From: Hydractinia symbiolongicarpus
Taxonomy: Eukaryota; Cnidaria; Hydrozoa; Anthoathecata; Hydractiniidae
Direction of reading: 5' to 3'
Assembly (NCBI RefSeq): GCF_029227915.1
Contig: NC_079884.1
Span: 6,636,001-6,700,000, forward strand
Length of the DNA stretch: 64,000 nucleotides
Made by a program: the position numbers and the translations under genes
In this document: one piece after another, positions 35,771 to 50,300 of the stretch
Numbering within the stretch: position 1 is the first letter of the stretch
Layout of the letters: each line of letters begins with the position of its first letter
Notes under the pieces: model-generated
Seen by the model: only the letters and a program-made list of their open reading frames with translations
Databases searched by the model: none
Told to the model about the DNA's origin: nothing

Positions 35771-38700
35771 CAGTCCATCGTTTCACTGCTCAAAGCGATG
35801 CAAACTGGTAATATCAGATAAATATCAAGAAATACATGTTCGTACGAATATGTGACTCAACCGTTGTAACTCAAACGGATTAGTACTGTTAGAAAGTCAA
35901 TGAAATGTAGTTTTTGAAACTGTCGCTATTTCCTCAGCGCGCGATAACGTCTAGGATTGGTCCCACAATAAAAAAATGACTTTTTTATCATAATTCTTAA
36001 ATGAAGCGCTACCACAGAGCCCAGTGTAATCACTGAGTTTCCGCAATCATGTCAAATTAAGAAGAATGTTATTTCTTGGAGTCCAATTGTCTCCTTTATC
36101 ACATTTATCAGGTGACAGTCCAAAGTTAGTTCAATTAAGTCCCACGGTCAATCGTTTCATAGTTAAAAGCGATGCAACCTAGTAATGTTAGAAAAATATC
36201 GCTAAATACATGTTGGTACGAATATGTGACCCAACCGTTGTAACTCAAACGGATTGACACCGTTAGAAAGTCAATGAAATGTAGTTTTTGAAACTGTCGC
36301 TATTTTTTCAGCGCGCAATAACGGGTGGGATTGGTCCCACATAAAAAAATGACTTTTTTTATCTTAATTCTTAAATGAAGCGCTACCACAGAGCCCAGTG
36401 TATTAGGTGAGTTTTGGGAATCATTTCATATTAAGAAGAATGTTATTTCTTGGAGTCCAATTGTCTCACTTTCACATTTATAAGGTCACAGTCCATAATC
36501 AGTTCAATTAAGTCCCACAATCAATGGTTTCACTGTTAAAAGCCATACAACCTAGTAATATCAGAAAAAGTATCGCTAAATACATGCTGGTACGAATATG
36601 TGACCCAACCGTTGTAACTCAAACGGATTGACACCGTTAGAAAATCAATGAAATGTAGTTTTTGAAACTGTCGCTATTTTTTCAGCGCGCGATAACAGGT
36701 GGGATTGGTCCCACAGTAAAGAACGACTTATTTATCTAATTTTTTAAATGAAGCGCTACCACAGCGTCCAGTGTAATCGCTGAGTTCCGGCAATCATGTT
36801 AAATTAAGAAGAATTTTTTTTTAAAGTCCATTTGTGTCATTTATCACATTGATCAGGTCACGGTCCAAATTTAGTTCAATTAAGTCCCACAGTCCATCGT
36901 TTCACTGCTCAAAGCGATGCAAACTGGTAATATCAGATAAATATCAAGAAATACATGTTCGTACGAATATGTGACTCAACCGTTGTAACTCAAACGGATT
37001 AGTACTGTTAGAAAGTCCATGAAATGTAGTTTTTGAAACTGTCGCTATTTCCTCAGCGCGCGATAACGTCTAGGATTGGTCCCACAATAAAAAAATGACT
37101 TTTTTATCATAATTCTTAAATGAAGCGCTACCACAGAGCCCAGTGTAATCACTGAGTTTCCGCAATCATGTCAAATTAAGAAGAATGTTATTTCTTGGAG
37201 TCCAATTGTCTCCTTTATCACATTTATCAGGTGACAGTCCAAAGTTAGTTCAATTAAGTCCCACGGTCAATCGTTTCACTGTTAAAAGCCATACAACCTA
37301 GTAATATCAGAAAAAGTATCGCTAAATACATGCTGGTACGAATATGTGACCCAACCGTTGTAACTCAAACGGATTGACACCGTTAGAAAATCAATGAAAT
37401 GTAGTTTTTGAAACTGTCGCTATTTTTTCAGCGCGCGATAACAGGTGGGATTGGTCCCACAGTAAAGAACGACTTATTTATCTAATTTTTTAAATGAAGC
37501 GCTACCACAGCGTCCAGTGTAATCGCTGAGTTCCGGCAATCATGTCAAATTAAGAAGAATTTTTTTTTAAAGTCCATTTGTGTCATTTATCACATTGATC
37601 AGGTCACGGTCCAAATTTAGTTCAATTAAGTCCCACAGTCAATCGTTTCACTGCTCAAAGCGATGCAAACTAGTAATATCAGATAAATATCAAGAAATAC
37701 ATGTTCGTACGAATATGTGACTCAACCGTTGTAACTCAAACGGATTAGTACTGTTAGAAAGTCAATGAAATGTAGTTTTTGAAACTGTTGCTATTTCCTC
37801 AGCGCGCGATAACGTCTAGGATTGGTCCCACAATAAAAAAATGACTTTTTTTATCATAATTCTTAAATGAAGCGCTACCACAGAGCCCAGTGTAATCACT
37901 GAGTTTCCGCAATCATGTCAAATTAAGAAGAATGTTATTTCTTGGAGTCCAATTGTCTCCTTTATCACATTTATCAGGTGACAGTCCAAAGTTAGTTCAA
38001 TTAAGTCCCACGTTCAATCGTTTCATAGTTAAAAGCGATGCAACCTAGTAATGTTAGAAAAATATCGCTAAATACATGTTGGTACGAATATGTGACCCAA
38101 CCGTTGTAACTCAAACGGATTGACACAGTTAGAAAGTCAATGAAATGTAGTTTTTGAAACTGTCGCTATTTTTTCAGCGCGCAATAACGGGTGGGATTGG
38201 TCCCACAGTAAAGAACGACTTATTTATCTAATTTTTTGAATAAAGCCCTACCACAGCGCCCAGTGTAATCGCTGAGTTCCGGCAATCATGTCAAATTAAG
38301 AAGAATTTTTTTTTAAATTCCATTTGTGTCATTTATCACATTAATCAGGTCACGGTCCAAATTTAGTTCAATTAACTCCCACAGTCAATCGTTTCACTGC
38401 TCAAAGCGATGCAAACTAGTAATATCAGATAAATATCAAGAAATACATGTTGGTACGAATATGTGACTCAACCGTTGTAACTGAAACGGATTAGTACTGT
38501 TAGAAAGTCAATGAAATGTAGTTTTTGAAACTGTCGCTATTTCCTCAGCGCGCGATAACGTCTAGGATTGGTCCCACAATAAAAAATGACTTTTTTTATC
38601 TTAATTCTTAAATGAAGCGCTACCACAGAGCCCAGTGTATTAGGTGAGTTTTGGGAATCATTTCATATTAAGAAGAATGTTATTTCTTGGAGTCCAATTG

Positions 38701-41700
38701 TCTCACTTTCACATTTATAAGGTCACAGTCCATAATCAGTTCAATTAAGTCCCACAATCAATGGTTTCACTGTTAAAAGCCATACAACCTAGTAATATCA
38801 GAAAAAGTATCGCTAAATACATGCTGGTACGAATATGTGACCCAACCGTTGTAACTCAAACGGATTGACACCGTTAGAAAATCAATGAAATGTAGTTTTT
38901 GAAACTGTCGCTATTTTTTCAGCGCGCGATAACAGGTGGGATTGGTCCCACAGTAAAGAACGACTTATTTATCTAATTTTTTAAATGAAGCGCTACCACA
39001 GCGTCCAGTGTAATTGCTGAGTTCCGGCAATCATGTCAAATTAAGAAGAATTTTTTTTTAAAGTCCATTTGTGTCATTTATCACATTGATCAGGTCACGG
39101 TCCAAATTTAGTTCAATTAAGTCCCACAGTCAATCGTTTCACTGCTCAAAGCGATGCAAACTAGTAATATCAGATAAATATCAAGAAATACATGTTCGTA
39201 CGAATATGTGACTCAACCGTTGTAACTCAAACGGATTAGTACTGTTAGAAAGTCAATGAAATGTAGTTTTTGAAACTGTTGCTATTTCCTCAGCGCGCGA
39301 TAACGTCTAGGATTGGTCCCACAATAAAAAAATGACTTTTTTTATCATAATTCTTAAATGAAGCGCTACCACAGAGCCCAGTGTAATCACTGAGTTTCCG
39401 CAATCATGTCAAATTAAGAAGAATGTTATTTCTTGGAGTCCAATTGTCTCCTTTATCACATTTATCAGGTGACAGTCCAAAGTTAGTTCAAGTAAGTCCC
39501 ACGGTCAATCGTTTCATAGTTAAAAGCGATGCAACCTAGTAATGATAGAAAAATATCGCTAAATACATGTTGGTACGAATATGTGACCCAACCGTTGTAA
39601 CTCAAACGGATTGACACCGTTTGAAAGTCAATGAAATTTAGTTTTTGAAACTGTCGCTATTTTTTCAGCGCGCGATAACGGGTGGGATTGGTCCCACAGT
39701 AAAGAACGACTTATTTATCTAATTTTTTGAATGAAGCCTTACCACAGCGCCCAGTGTAATCGCTGAGTTCCGGCAATCATTTCAAATTAGGAAGAATTTT
39801 TTTTTAAATTCCATTTGTGTCATTTATCACATTGATCAGGTCACGGTCCAAATTTAGTTCAATTAAGTCCCACAGTCAATCGTTTCACTGCTCAAAGCGA
39901 TGCAAACTAGTAATATCAGATAAATATCAAGAAATACATGTTGGTACGAATATGTGACTCAACCGTTGTAACTCAAACGGATTAGTACTGTTAGAAAGTC
40001 AATGAAATGTAGTTTTTGAAACTGTCGCTATTTCCTCAGCGCGCGATAACGTCTAGGATTGGTCCCACAATAAAAAATGACTTTTTTTATCTTAATTCTT
40101 AAATGAGGCGCTACCACAGAGCCCAGTGTAATCGCTGAGTTTCCGCAATCATGTCAAATTAAGACGAATGTTATTTCTTGGAGTCCAATTGTCTCACTTT
40201 CACATTTATAAGGTCACAGTCCATAATCAGTTCAATTAAGTCCCAAAGTCAATGGTTTCACAGTTAAAAGCCATACAACCTAGTAATATCAGAAAAAGTA
40301 TCGCTAAGTACATGTTGGTACGAATATGTGACCCAACCGTTGTAACTCAAACGGATTGACACCGTTAGAAAATCAATGAAATGTAGTTTTTGAAACTGTC
40401 GCTATTTTTTCAGCGCGCGATAACGGGTGGGATTGGTCCCACAATAAAGAACGACTTATTTATCTAATTTTTTAAATGAAGCGCTACCGCAGCGCCCAGT
40501 GTAATCGCTGAGTTCCGGCAATCATGTCAAATTAAGAAGAATTTTTTCTTTAAAGTCCATTTGTGTCATTTATCACATTGATCAGGTCACGGTCCAAATT
40601 TAGTTCAATTAAATCCCACAGTCAATCGTTTTACTGCTCAAAGCGATGCAAACTAGTAATATCAGGTAAATATCAAGAAATACATGTTGGTACGAATATG
40701 TGACTCAAGCGTTGTAACTCAAACGGATTAGTACTGTTAGAAAGTCAATGAAATGTAGTTTTTGAAACTGTCGCTATTTCCTCAGCGCGCGATAACGTCT
40801 AGGATTGGTCCCACAATAAAGAAATGACTTTTTTTATCTTAATTCTTAAATGAAGCGCTACCACAGAGCCCAGTGTAATCGCTGAATTTCCGCAATCATG
40901 TCAAATTAAGAAGAATGTTATTTCTTGGAGTCCAATTGTCTCCTTCATCACATTTATCAGGTGACAGTCCAAAGTTAGTTCAATTAAGTCCCACGGTCAA
41001 TCGTTTCATAGTTAAAAGCGATGCAACCTAGTAATGTTAGAAAAATATCGCTAAATACATGTTGGTACGAATGTGTGACCCAACCGTTGTAACTCAAACG
41101 GATTGACACCGTTAGAAAGTCAATGAAATGTAGTTTTTGAAACTGTCCCTTTTTTTTCAGCGCGCGATAACGGGTGGGATTGGTCCCACAGTAAAGAACG
41201 ACTTATTTATCTAATTTTTTGAATGAAGCGCTACCACAGCGCCCAGTGTAATCGCTGAGTTCCGGCAATCATGTCAAATTAAGAAGAATTTTTTTTTAAA
41301 GTCCATTTGTGTCATTTATCACATTGATCAGGTCACGGTCCAAATTTAGTTCAATTGAGTCCCACAGTCAATCGTTTCACTGCTCAAAGCGATGCAAACT
41401 AGTAATATCAGATATATATCAAGAAATACATGTTGGTACGAATATGTGACTCAACCGTTGTAACTCAAACGGATTAGTACTGTTAGAAAGTCAATGACAT
41501 GAAGTTTTTGAAACTGTCGCTATTTCTTCAGCGCGCGATAACGTCTAGGATCGGTCCCACAATAAAAAATGACTTTTTTTATCTTAATTCTTAAATGAAG
41601 CGCTACCACAGAGCTCAGTGTAATCGCTGAGTTTCCGCAATCATGTCAAATTAAGAAGAATGTTATTTCTTGGAGTCCAATTGTCTCACTTTCACATTTA

Positions 41701-42110
41701 TAAGGTCACAGTCCATAATCAGTTCAATTAAGTCCCACAGTCAATCGTTTCACTGCTAAAAGCGATGCAAACTAGTAATATCAGATAAATATCAAGAAAT
41801 ACATGTTGGTACGAATATGTGACTCAACCGTTGTAACTCAAACGGATTAGTATTGTTAGAATGTCAATGAAATGTAGTTTTTGAAACTGTCGCTATTTTT
41901 TCAGCGCGCGATAACGGGTGGGATTGGTCCCACAGTAAAGAACGACTTATTTATCTAATTTTTTTAAATGAAGCGCTACCACAGCGCCCAGTGTACTCGC
42001 TGAGTTCCGGCAATCATGTCAAATTAAGAAGAATTTTTTTTTTAAAGTCCATTTGTGTCATTTTTCACATTTATCAGGTCACAGTCCAAAGTTAGTTCAA
42101 TTAAGTCCAA
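35771..42110 (+). repeat. E-F-E-B tetramer block, period about 1491 bp
   Basis: E units (TTTCACTGCTCAAAGCG then AAACTAGTAATATC and AAATATCAAG) start at 35771, 36890, 37636, 38382, 39127, 39873, 40619 and 41365. F units start at 36145, 38010, 39501 and 40993; B units at 36518, 38755 and 40246. The clearest copies are 37636-39126, 39127-40618 and 40619-42110. The F and B units carry a GTGGGATTGGTCCCAC palindrome absent from most of the window, and a run of nine T follows AAGAAGAA. The unit at 37264 joins an F-type CACGGTCAATCG start to a B-type CCATAC, so it is a recombinant. Confidence 0.87.
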
Positions 42111-45100
42111 TAGTCAATCGTTTCATTGTCAAAAGCGATGCAACCTAGTAATATCAAAAAAATATCGCTAAATACATGTTGGTACGAATATGTGACACAA
42201 CCGTTGAAACTCAAACGGACTGACACCGTTAGAAAGTCAATGAAATGTAGGTTTTGAAACTGTCGCTATTTCCTAAGCGTGCAATAACGGATAGGATTGG
42301 TCCCACAGTAAAGAACGACTTATTTATCTAAATTTTTAAATGAAGCGCTAACACAACGCCCAGTGTAATCGCTGATTTGCGGCAATCACATCAAATTAAG
42401 AAGAGTGTTTTTTCTTGGAGTCCATTTGTGTCATTTATCACATTGATCAGGTCACAGTCCTGAGTTAGTTCAATTAAGTCCCACAGTCAATCGTTTCACT
42501 GTTAAAAGCGATGCAACCTAGTAATATTAGATAAATATCGCTAAATACATGTTGGTACGAATGTGTGACCCAACCGTTGAAGCTCAAACGGACTGACACC
42601 ATTAGAAAGTCAATGAAATGTAGTTTTTGAAACTGTCGCTATTCCTTAAGCGCGCGATAACGGCTAGGATTGGTCCCACAGTAAAAAATGACTTTTTTTT
42701 ATCTTAATTTTTAATTGAAGCGCTACCACAGCGCCCAGTGTAATCGCTGAGTTTCAGCAATCATGTCAAATTAACAAGAATGTTATTTCTTGGAGTCCAA
42801 TTGTCTCATTTATCACATTTATCAGGTCAAAGTCCAAAATCAGTTCAATTAAGTCCCACAGTCAATCGTTTCACTGTCAAAAGCGGTACAACCTAGTAAT
42901 AACGGAAAGATATCACGAAATATATGTTGGTAAGAATATGTGCCTCAACCGTTTTAACTCAAACGGACTGATACTGTTGGAAAGTCAATGAAATGTACTT
43001 TTTGAAATTGTCTCTATTTCTTCAGAGCGGGATAACGGCTAGGATTGGTCCCACAGTAAGAAATGACTTATTTATCTAAATTTTTAAATGAAGCGCTACC
43101 ACAGAGCCCAGTGTAATCGCTGAGTTTCCGCAATCATGTCAAATTAAGAAGAATGTTATTTCTTGGAGTCCAATTGTCTCCTTTATCACATTTATCAGGT
43201 GAAAGTCCAGAGTTAGTTCAATTAAGTCCCACAGTCAATCGTTTCATAGTTAAAAGCGATGCAACCTAGTAATATTAAATAAATATCGCTAAATACATGT
43301 TGGTACGAATGTGTGACCCAACCGTTGAAGCTCAAACGGACTGACACCGTTAGAAAGTCAATGAAATGTAGTTTTTGAAACTGTCGCTATTCCTTAAGCG
43401 CGCGATAACGGCTAGGATTGGTCCCACAGTAAAAAATGACTTTTTTTTATCTTAATTTTTAATTGAAGCGCTACCACAGCGCCCAGGGTAATCGCTGAGT
43501 TTCAGCAATCATGTCAAATTAACAAGAATGTTATTTCTTGGAGTCCAATTGTCTCATTTATCACATTTATCAGGTCAAAGTCCAAAATCAGTTCAATTAA
43601 ATCCCACAGTCAATCGTTTCACTGTCAAAAGCGATACAATCTAGTAATAACGGAAAGATATCACGAAATATATGTTGGTAAGAATATGTGCCTCAACCGT
43701 TGTAACTCAAACGGATTGATACTGTTGGAAAGTCAATGAAATGTACTTTTTAAAATTGTCTCTATTTCTTCAGCGTGCCATAACGGATAGGATTGGTCCC
43801 ACAGTAAAGAACGACTCATTTATCTAAATTTTTAAATGAAGCGCTACCACAACGCCCAGTGTAATCGTTGATTTCCGGCAATCACGTCAAATTAAGAAGA
43901 ATGTTATTTCTTGGAGTCCGTTTGTGTCATTTATCACATTGATCAGGTCACAGTCCAGAGTTAGTTCAATTAAGTCCCATAGTCAATCGTTTCACTGTTA
44001 AAAGCGATGCAACCTAGTAATATCAGATAAATATCGCTAAATACAGGTTGGTACGAATATGTGACCCAACCGTTGAAACTCAAACGGACCGACACCGTTA
44101 GAAAGTCAATGAAATGTAGTTTTTGAAACTGTCGCTATTTCTTAAGCACGCGATAACGGCTAGGATTAGTCCCACAGTAAAAAATGACTTTTTTTTATCT
44201 TAATTTTTAATTGAAGCGCTACCACAGCGCCCAGTGTAATCGCTGAGTTTCAGCAATCATGTCAAATTAACAAGAATGTTATTTCTTGGAGTCCAATTGT
44301 CTCATTTATCACATTTATCAAGTCAAAGTCCAAAATCAGTTCAATTAAATCCCACAGTCAATCGTTTCACTGTCAAAAGAGATACAACCTAGTAATAACG
44401 GAAAGATATCACGAAATATATGTTGATAAGAATATGTGCCTCAACCGTTGTAACTCAAACGGATTGATACTGTTGGAAAGTCAATGAAATGTACTTTTTA
44501 AAATTGTCTCTATTTCTTCAGCGCGGAATAACGGCTAGGATTTTTCCCACAGTAAGAAATGACTTATTTATCTAAATGTTTAAATGAAGCGCTACCACAG
44601 AGCCCAGTGTAATCGCTGAGTTTCCACAATCATGTCAAATTAAGAAGAATGTTATTTCTTGGAGTCCAATTGTCTCCTTTATCACATTTATCAGGTGAAA
44701 GTCCAAAGTTAGTTCAATTAAGTCCCACAGTCAATCGTTTCATAGTTAAAGGCGATGCAACCTAGTAATATCAGAAAAAGTATCGCTAAATACATGTTGG
44801 TACGAATATGTGAGCCAACCGTTGTAACTCAACGGATTGACACCGTAAAAAAGTCAATGAAATGTAGGTTTTGAAACTGTCGCTATTTCCTCAGCGTGCA
44901 ATAACGGATAGGATTGGTCCCACAGTAAAGAACGACTCTTTTATCTAAATTTTTAAATGAAGCGCTACCACAACGGCCAGTGTAATCGCTGATTTGCGGC
45001 AATCACGTCAAGTTAAGAAGAATGTTTTTTCTTGGAGTCCATTTGTGTCATTTATCACATTGATCAGGTCACAGTCCAGAGTTAGTTCAATTAAGTCCCA

Positions 45101-45472
45101 CAGTCAATCGTTTCACTGTCAAAAGCGATACAACCTAGTAATAACGGAAAGATATCACGAAATACATGTTGGTAAGACTATGTGCCTCAACCGTTGTAAC
45201 TCAAACGGATTGATACTGTTGGAAAGTCAATGAAATGTACTTTTTGAAATTGTCTCTATTTCTTCAGCGCGGGATAACGGCTAGGATTGGTCCCACAGTA
45301 AGAAATGACTTATTTATCTAAATTTTTAAATGAAGCGCTACTGCACCGCCCAGTGTAATTGCTGAGTTTCGGCAATCATTTCATATTAAGAAGAATGTTT
45401 TTTCTTGGAGTCCAATTGTCTCACTTTCACATTTATAAGGTCACAGTCCAAAATCAGTTCAATTAAGTCCCA
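42111..45472 (+). repeat. A-C dimer block, period about 748 bp
   Basis: Units start at 42111, 42484 (A), 42859 (C), 43232 (A/F hybrid), 43607 (C), 43980 (A), 44355 (C), 44728 (B-like) and 45101 (C). The C-specific TATATGTTGGTAAG or close variant lies at 42921, 43669 and 44417, 748 bp apart. The 2-bp excess over the usual 746 comes from a longer T run in GACTTTTTTTTATC. C units also carry GTACTTTTTGAAATTGTCTC, which removes the AGTTT/AAACT dyad found in other types. Confidence 0.82.
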
Positions 45473-47342
45473 CAGTCAATGGTTTTACTGTTAAAAGCCA
45501 TACAACCTAGTAATATCAGAAAAAGTATCGCTAAATACATGTTGGTACGACTATGTGACCCAACCGTTGTAACTCAAACGGATTGACACCGTTAAAAAGT
45601 CAATGAAATGTAGTTTTTGAAACTGTCACTATTTCTTCAGCGTGCCATAACGGATAGGATTGGTCCCACAGTAAAGAACGACTCATTTATCTAAATTTTT
45701 AAATGAAGCGCTATCACAACGCCCAGTGTAATCGTTGATTTCCGGCAATCACGTCAAATTAAGAAGAATGTTTTTTCTTGGAGTCCGTTTGTGTCATTTA
45801 TCACATTGATCAGGTCACAGTCCAGAGTTAGTTCAATTAAGTCCCATAGTCAATCGTTTCACTGTTAAAAGCGATGCAACCTAGTAATATCAGATAAATA
45901 TCGCTAAATACAGGTTGGTACGAATATGTGACCCAACCGTTGAAACTCAAACGGACCGACACCGTTAGAAAGTCAATGAAATGTAGTTTTTGAAACTGTC
46001 GCTATTTCTTAAGCACGCGATAACGGCTAGGATTGGTCCCACAGTAAAAAAAGACTTCTTTATCTTAATTTTTAATTGAAGCGCTACCACAGCGCCCAGT
46101 GTAATCGCTGAGTTTCGGCAATCATTTCATATTAAGAAGAATGTTATTTCTTGGAGTCCAATTGTCTTACTTTCACATTTATAAGGTCACAGTCCATAAT
46201 CAGTTCAATTAAGTCCCACAGTCAATGGTTTCATTGTTAAAAGCCATACAACCTAGTAATATCAGAAACAGTATCGCTAAATACATGATGGTACGAATAT
46301 GTGACCCAACCGTTGTATTTCAAACGGATTGACACCGTAAGAAAGTCAATGAAATGTAGGTTTTGAAACTGTCGCTATTTCTTCAGCGTGCCATAACGGA
46401 TAGGATTGGTCCCACAGTAAAGAACGATTCATTTATCTAAATTTTTAAATGAAGCGCTACCACAACGCCCAGTGTAATCGCTGATTTCCGGCAATCACGT
46501 CAAATTAAGAAGAATGTTTTTTCTTGGAGTCCATTTGTGTCATTTATCACATTGATCAGGTCACAGTCCAGAGTTAGTTCAATTAAGTCCCACAGTCAAT
46601 CGTTTCACTGTTAAAAGCGATGCAACCTAGTAATATCAGATAAATATCGCTAAATACATGTTGGTACGAACATGTGACCCAACCGTTGTAACTCAAACGA
46701 ATCGACACCGTTAGAAATTCAATGAAATGTAGTTTTTGAAACTGTCGCTATTTCCTAAGCACGCAATAACGGCTAGGATTGGTCCCACAGTAAAAAAATG
46801 ACTTTTTTTAGCTTAGTTTTTAAATGAAGCGCTGCCACAGCGCCCAGTGTAATCGCTGAGTTTCGGCCATCATTTCATATTAAGAAGAATGTTATTTCTT
46901 GGAGTCCAATTGTCTCACTTTCACATTTATAAGGTCACAGTCCATAATCAGTTCAATTAAGTCCCACAGTCAATGGTTTCACTGTTAAAAGCCATACAAT
47001 CTAGTAATATCAGAAAAAGTGTCGCTAAATACATGTTGGTACGAATATGTGACCCAACCGTTGTAAGTCAAACAGATTGACACCGTTAGAAAGTCAATGA
47101 AATGTAGTTTTTGAAACTGTCGCTATTTCCTCAGCGCACGATAACGTATAGGATTGGTCCCACAATAAAAAAATGACTTTTTTTATCTTAATTCTTAAAT
47201 GAAGCGCTACCACAGAGCCCAGTGTAATCGCTGAGTTTCCGCAATCATGTCAAATTAAGAAGAATGTTATTTCTTGGAGTCCAATTGTCTCCTTTATCAC
47301 ATTTATCAGGTAACAGTCCAAAGTTAGTTCAATTAAGTCCCA
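45473..47342 (+). repeat. Alternating B and A monomers
   Basis: B and A units alternate with landmarks at about 45473, 45848, 46220, 46595 and 46969. The unit near 46595 carries a 3' part (GACTTTTTTTAGCTTAG and GCGCTGCCACAGCGC) otherwise typical of the first 11 kb. This suggests exchange with a distant part of the array, or retention of an old variant. No local HOR period was seen beyond the simple dimer. Confidence 0.75.
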
Positions 47343-50300
47343 CGGTCAATCGTTTCATAGTTAAAAGCGATGCAACCTAGTAATATTAGAAAAATATCGC
47401 TAAATACATGTTGGTACGATTATGTGACCCAACCGTTGTAACTCAAACGGACTGACACCGTTAGAAAATCAATGAAATGTAGTTTTTGAAACTATCCCTA
47501 TTTCTTCAGCGCGCGATAACGGATAGGACTGGTCCCACAGTAAAGAATGACTTATTTATCTAAATTTTTAAATGAAGCGCTACCACAGAGCCCTGTGTAA
47601 TCGCTCAGTTCCAGAAATCACGTCAAATTAAGAAGAATGATATTTCTTGGAGTCCAATTGTCTCTTTTATCACATTTATCAGGTCACAGTCCAAAGTTAG
47701 TTCAATTAAGTCCCACGGTCAATCGTTTCATAGTTAAAAGCGATGCAACCTAGTAATATTAGAAAAATATCGCTAAATACATGTTGGTACGAATATGTGA
47801 CCCAACCGTTGTAACTCAAACGGACTGACACCGTTAGAAAATCAATGAAATGTAGTTTTTGAAACTATCCCTATTTCTTCAGCGCGTGATAACGGATAGG
47901 ACTGGTCCCACAATAAAAAAATGACTTTTTTATCTAAATTTTTAAATGAAGCGCTACCACAGCGCCCAGTGTAATCGCTGACTTCCGGCAATCACGTCAA
48001 ATTAAGAAGAATGTTATTTCTTGGAGTCCAATTGTCTCCTTTATCACATTTATCAGGTGACAGTCCAAAGTTAGTTCAATTAAGTCCCACGGTCAATCGT
48101 TTCATAGTTAAAAGCGATGCAACCTAGTAATATTAGAAAAATGTCGCTAAATACATGTTGGTACGAATATGTGACCCAACCGTTGTAACTCAAACGGACT
48201 GACACCGTTACAAAATCAATGAAATGTAGTTTTTGAAACTATCCCCATTTCTTCAGCGCGCGATAACGGATAGGATTGGTCCCACAGTAAGAAATGACTT
48301 ATTTATCTAAATTTTTAAATGAAGCGCTACCACAGCGCCCACTGTAAACGTTGAGTTTCGGCAATCATTTCATATTAAGAAGAATGTTATTTCTGGGAGT
48401 CCAATTGTCTCACTTTCACATTTATAATGTCACAGTCCATAATCAGTTCAATTAAGTCCCACAGTTAATCGTTTCACTGTTAAAAGCCATACAACCTAGT
48501 AATATCAGAAAAATATCGCTAAATACATGTTGGTACGAATATGTGCCTCAACCGTTGTAACTCAAACGAATTGATGCTGTTAGCAAGTCAATGAAATGTA
48601 CTTTTTGAAACTGTCTCTATTTCTTCAGCGCGGGATAACGGCTAGGATTGGTCCCACAGTAAGAAATGACTTATTTATCTAAATTTTTAAATGAAGAACT
48701 ACCACAGCGCCAAGTGTGATCGCTGATTTCCGGCAATCACTTCAAATTAAGAAGAATGTTTTTTCTTGGAGTCCAATTGTCTCATTTATCACATTTATCA
48801 GGGCACAGTCCATAGTTAGTTCAATTAAGTCCCACAGTCAATCCTTTCATTGTTAAAACCGTTGCAACCTAGTAATATTAGAAAAATATCGCTAAATACA
48901 TGTTGGTACGAATATGTGACCCAACCGTTGTAACTCAAACGGATTGGCACCGTTAGAAAGTCAATGAAATGTAGTTTTGAAACTGTCGCTATTTTTTCAG
49001 CGCGCAATAAGGGGTAGGATTGGTCCCACAGTAAAGAACGACTTATTTTTCTAATTTTTTAAATGAAGCGCTACCACAGCGCCCAGTGTAATCGCTGAGT
49101 TCTGGCTATCATGTCAAATTAAGAAGAATGTTTTTTCTTGGAGTCCATTTGTGTCATTTATCACATTGATCAGGTCACGGTCCAAATTTAGTTCAATTAA
49201 GTCCCACAGTCAATCGTTTCACTGTTAAAAGCGATGCAAACTAGTAATATCAGATAAATATCGCTAAATACATGTTGGTACGAATATGTGCCTCAACTGT
49301 TGTAACTTAAACGGATTGATGCTGTTATCAAGTCAATGAAATGTACTTTTTGAAACTGTCGCTATTTCGTAAGCGCGCGATAACGGCTAGGATTGGTCCC
49401 ACAGCAAAAAATGACTTAATTATCTAAATTTTTAAATGAAGGGCTACCACAGAGCCCAGTGTAATCGCTGAGTTCTGGCAATCACGTCAAATTAAGAAGA
49501 ATGTTATTTTTTGGCGTCCAATTGTCGCATTTATCACATTTATCAGGTCACAGTCCAAAATCAGTTCAATTAAGTCCCACGGTCAATCGTTTTACTGTTA
49601 AAAGCGTTACAACCTAGTAATAACAGAAAGATATCACGAAATACATGTAGGTAAGAATATGTGCCACAACCGTTGTAACTCAAACGGATTGATACTGTTA
49701 GAAAGTCAATGAAATGTAGTTTTTGAAACTGTCGCTATTTCGTAAGCGCGCGATAACGGCTAGGATTGGTCCCACAGTAAAAAATGACTTTTTTATCTTA
49801 ATTTTTAATTGAAGCGCTACCACAGCGCCCAGTGTAATCGCTGAGTTTCGGCAATCATTTCATATTAAGAAGAATGTTATTTCTTGGAGTCCAATTGTCT
49901 CACTTTCCCATTTATAAGGTCACAGTCCATAATCAGTTCAATTAAGTCCCACAGTCAATGGTTTCACTGTTAAAAGCCTTACAACCTAGTAATATCAGAA
50001 AAAGTATCGCTAAATACATGTTGGTACGAATATGTTACCCAACCGTTGTAACTCAAACGGATTGGCACCGTTAGAAAGTCAATGAAATGTAGTTTTGAAA
50101 CTGTCGCTATTTTTTCAGCGCGCGATAAGGGGTAGGATTGGTCCCACAGTAAAGAACGACTTATTTATCTAATTTTTTAAATGAAGCGCTACCACAGCGC
50201 CCAGTGAAATCGCTGAGTTCCGGCAATCATGTCAAATTAAGAAGAATTTTTTTTTTGAGTCCATTTGTGTCATTTATCACAATGATCAGGTCACGGTCCA

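Noticed and set aside
49441-49457. GGGCT...AGCCC as a third compensatory hairpin change
   Set aside because: The pairing works only with a two-base shift in register relative to the GCGCT/AGCGC stem, so it is not a true compensatory pair.
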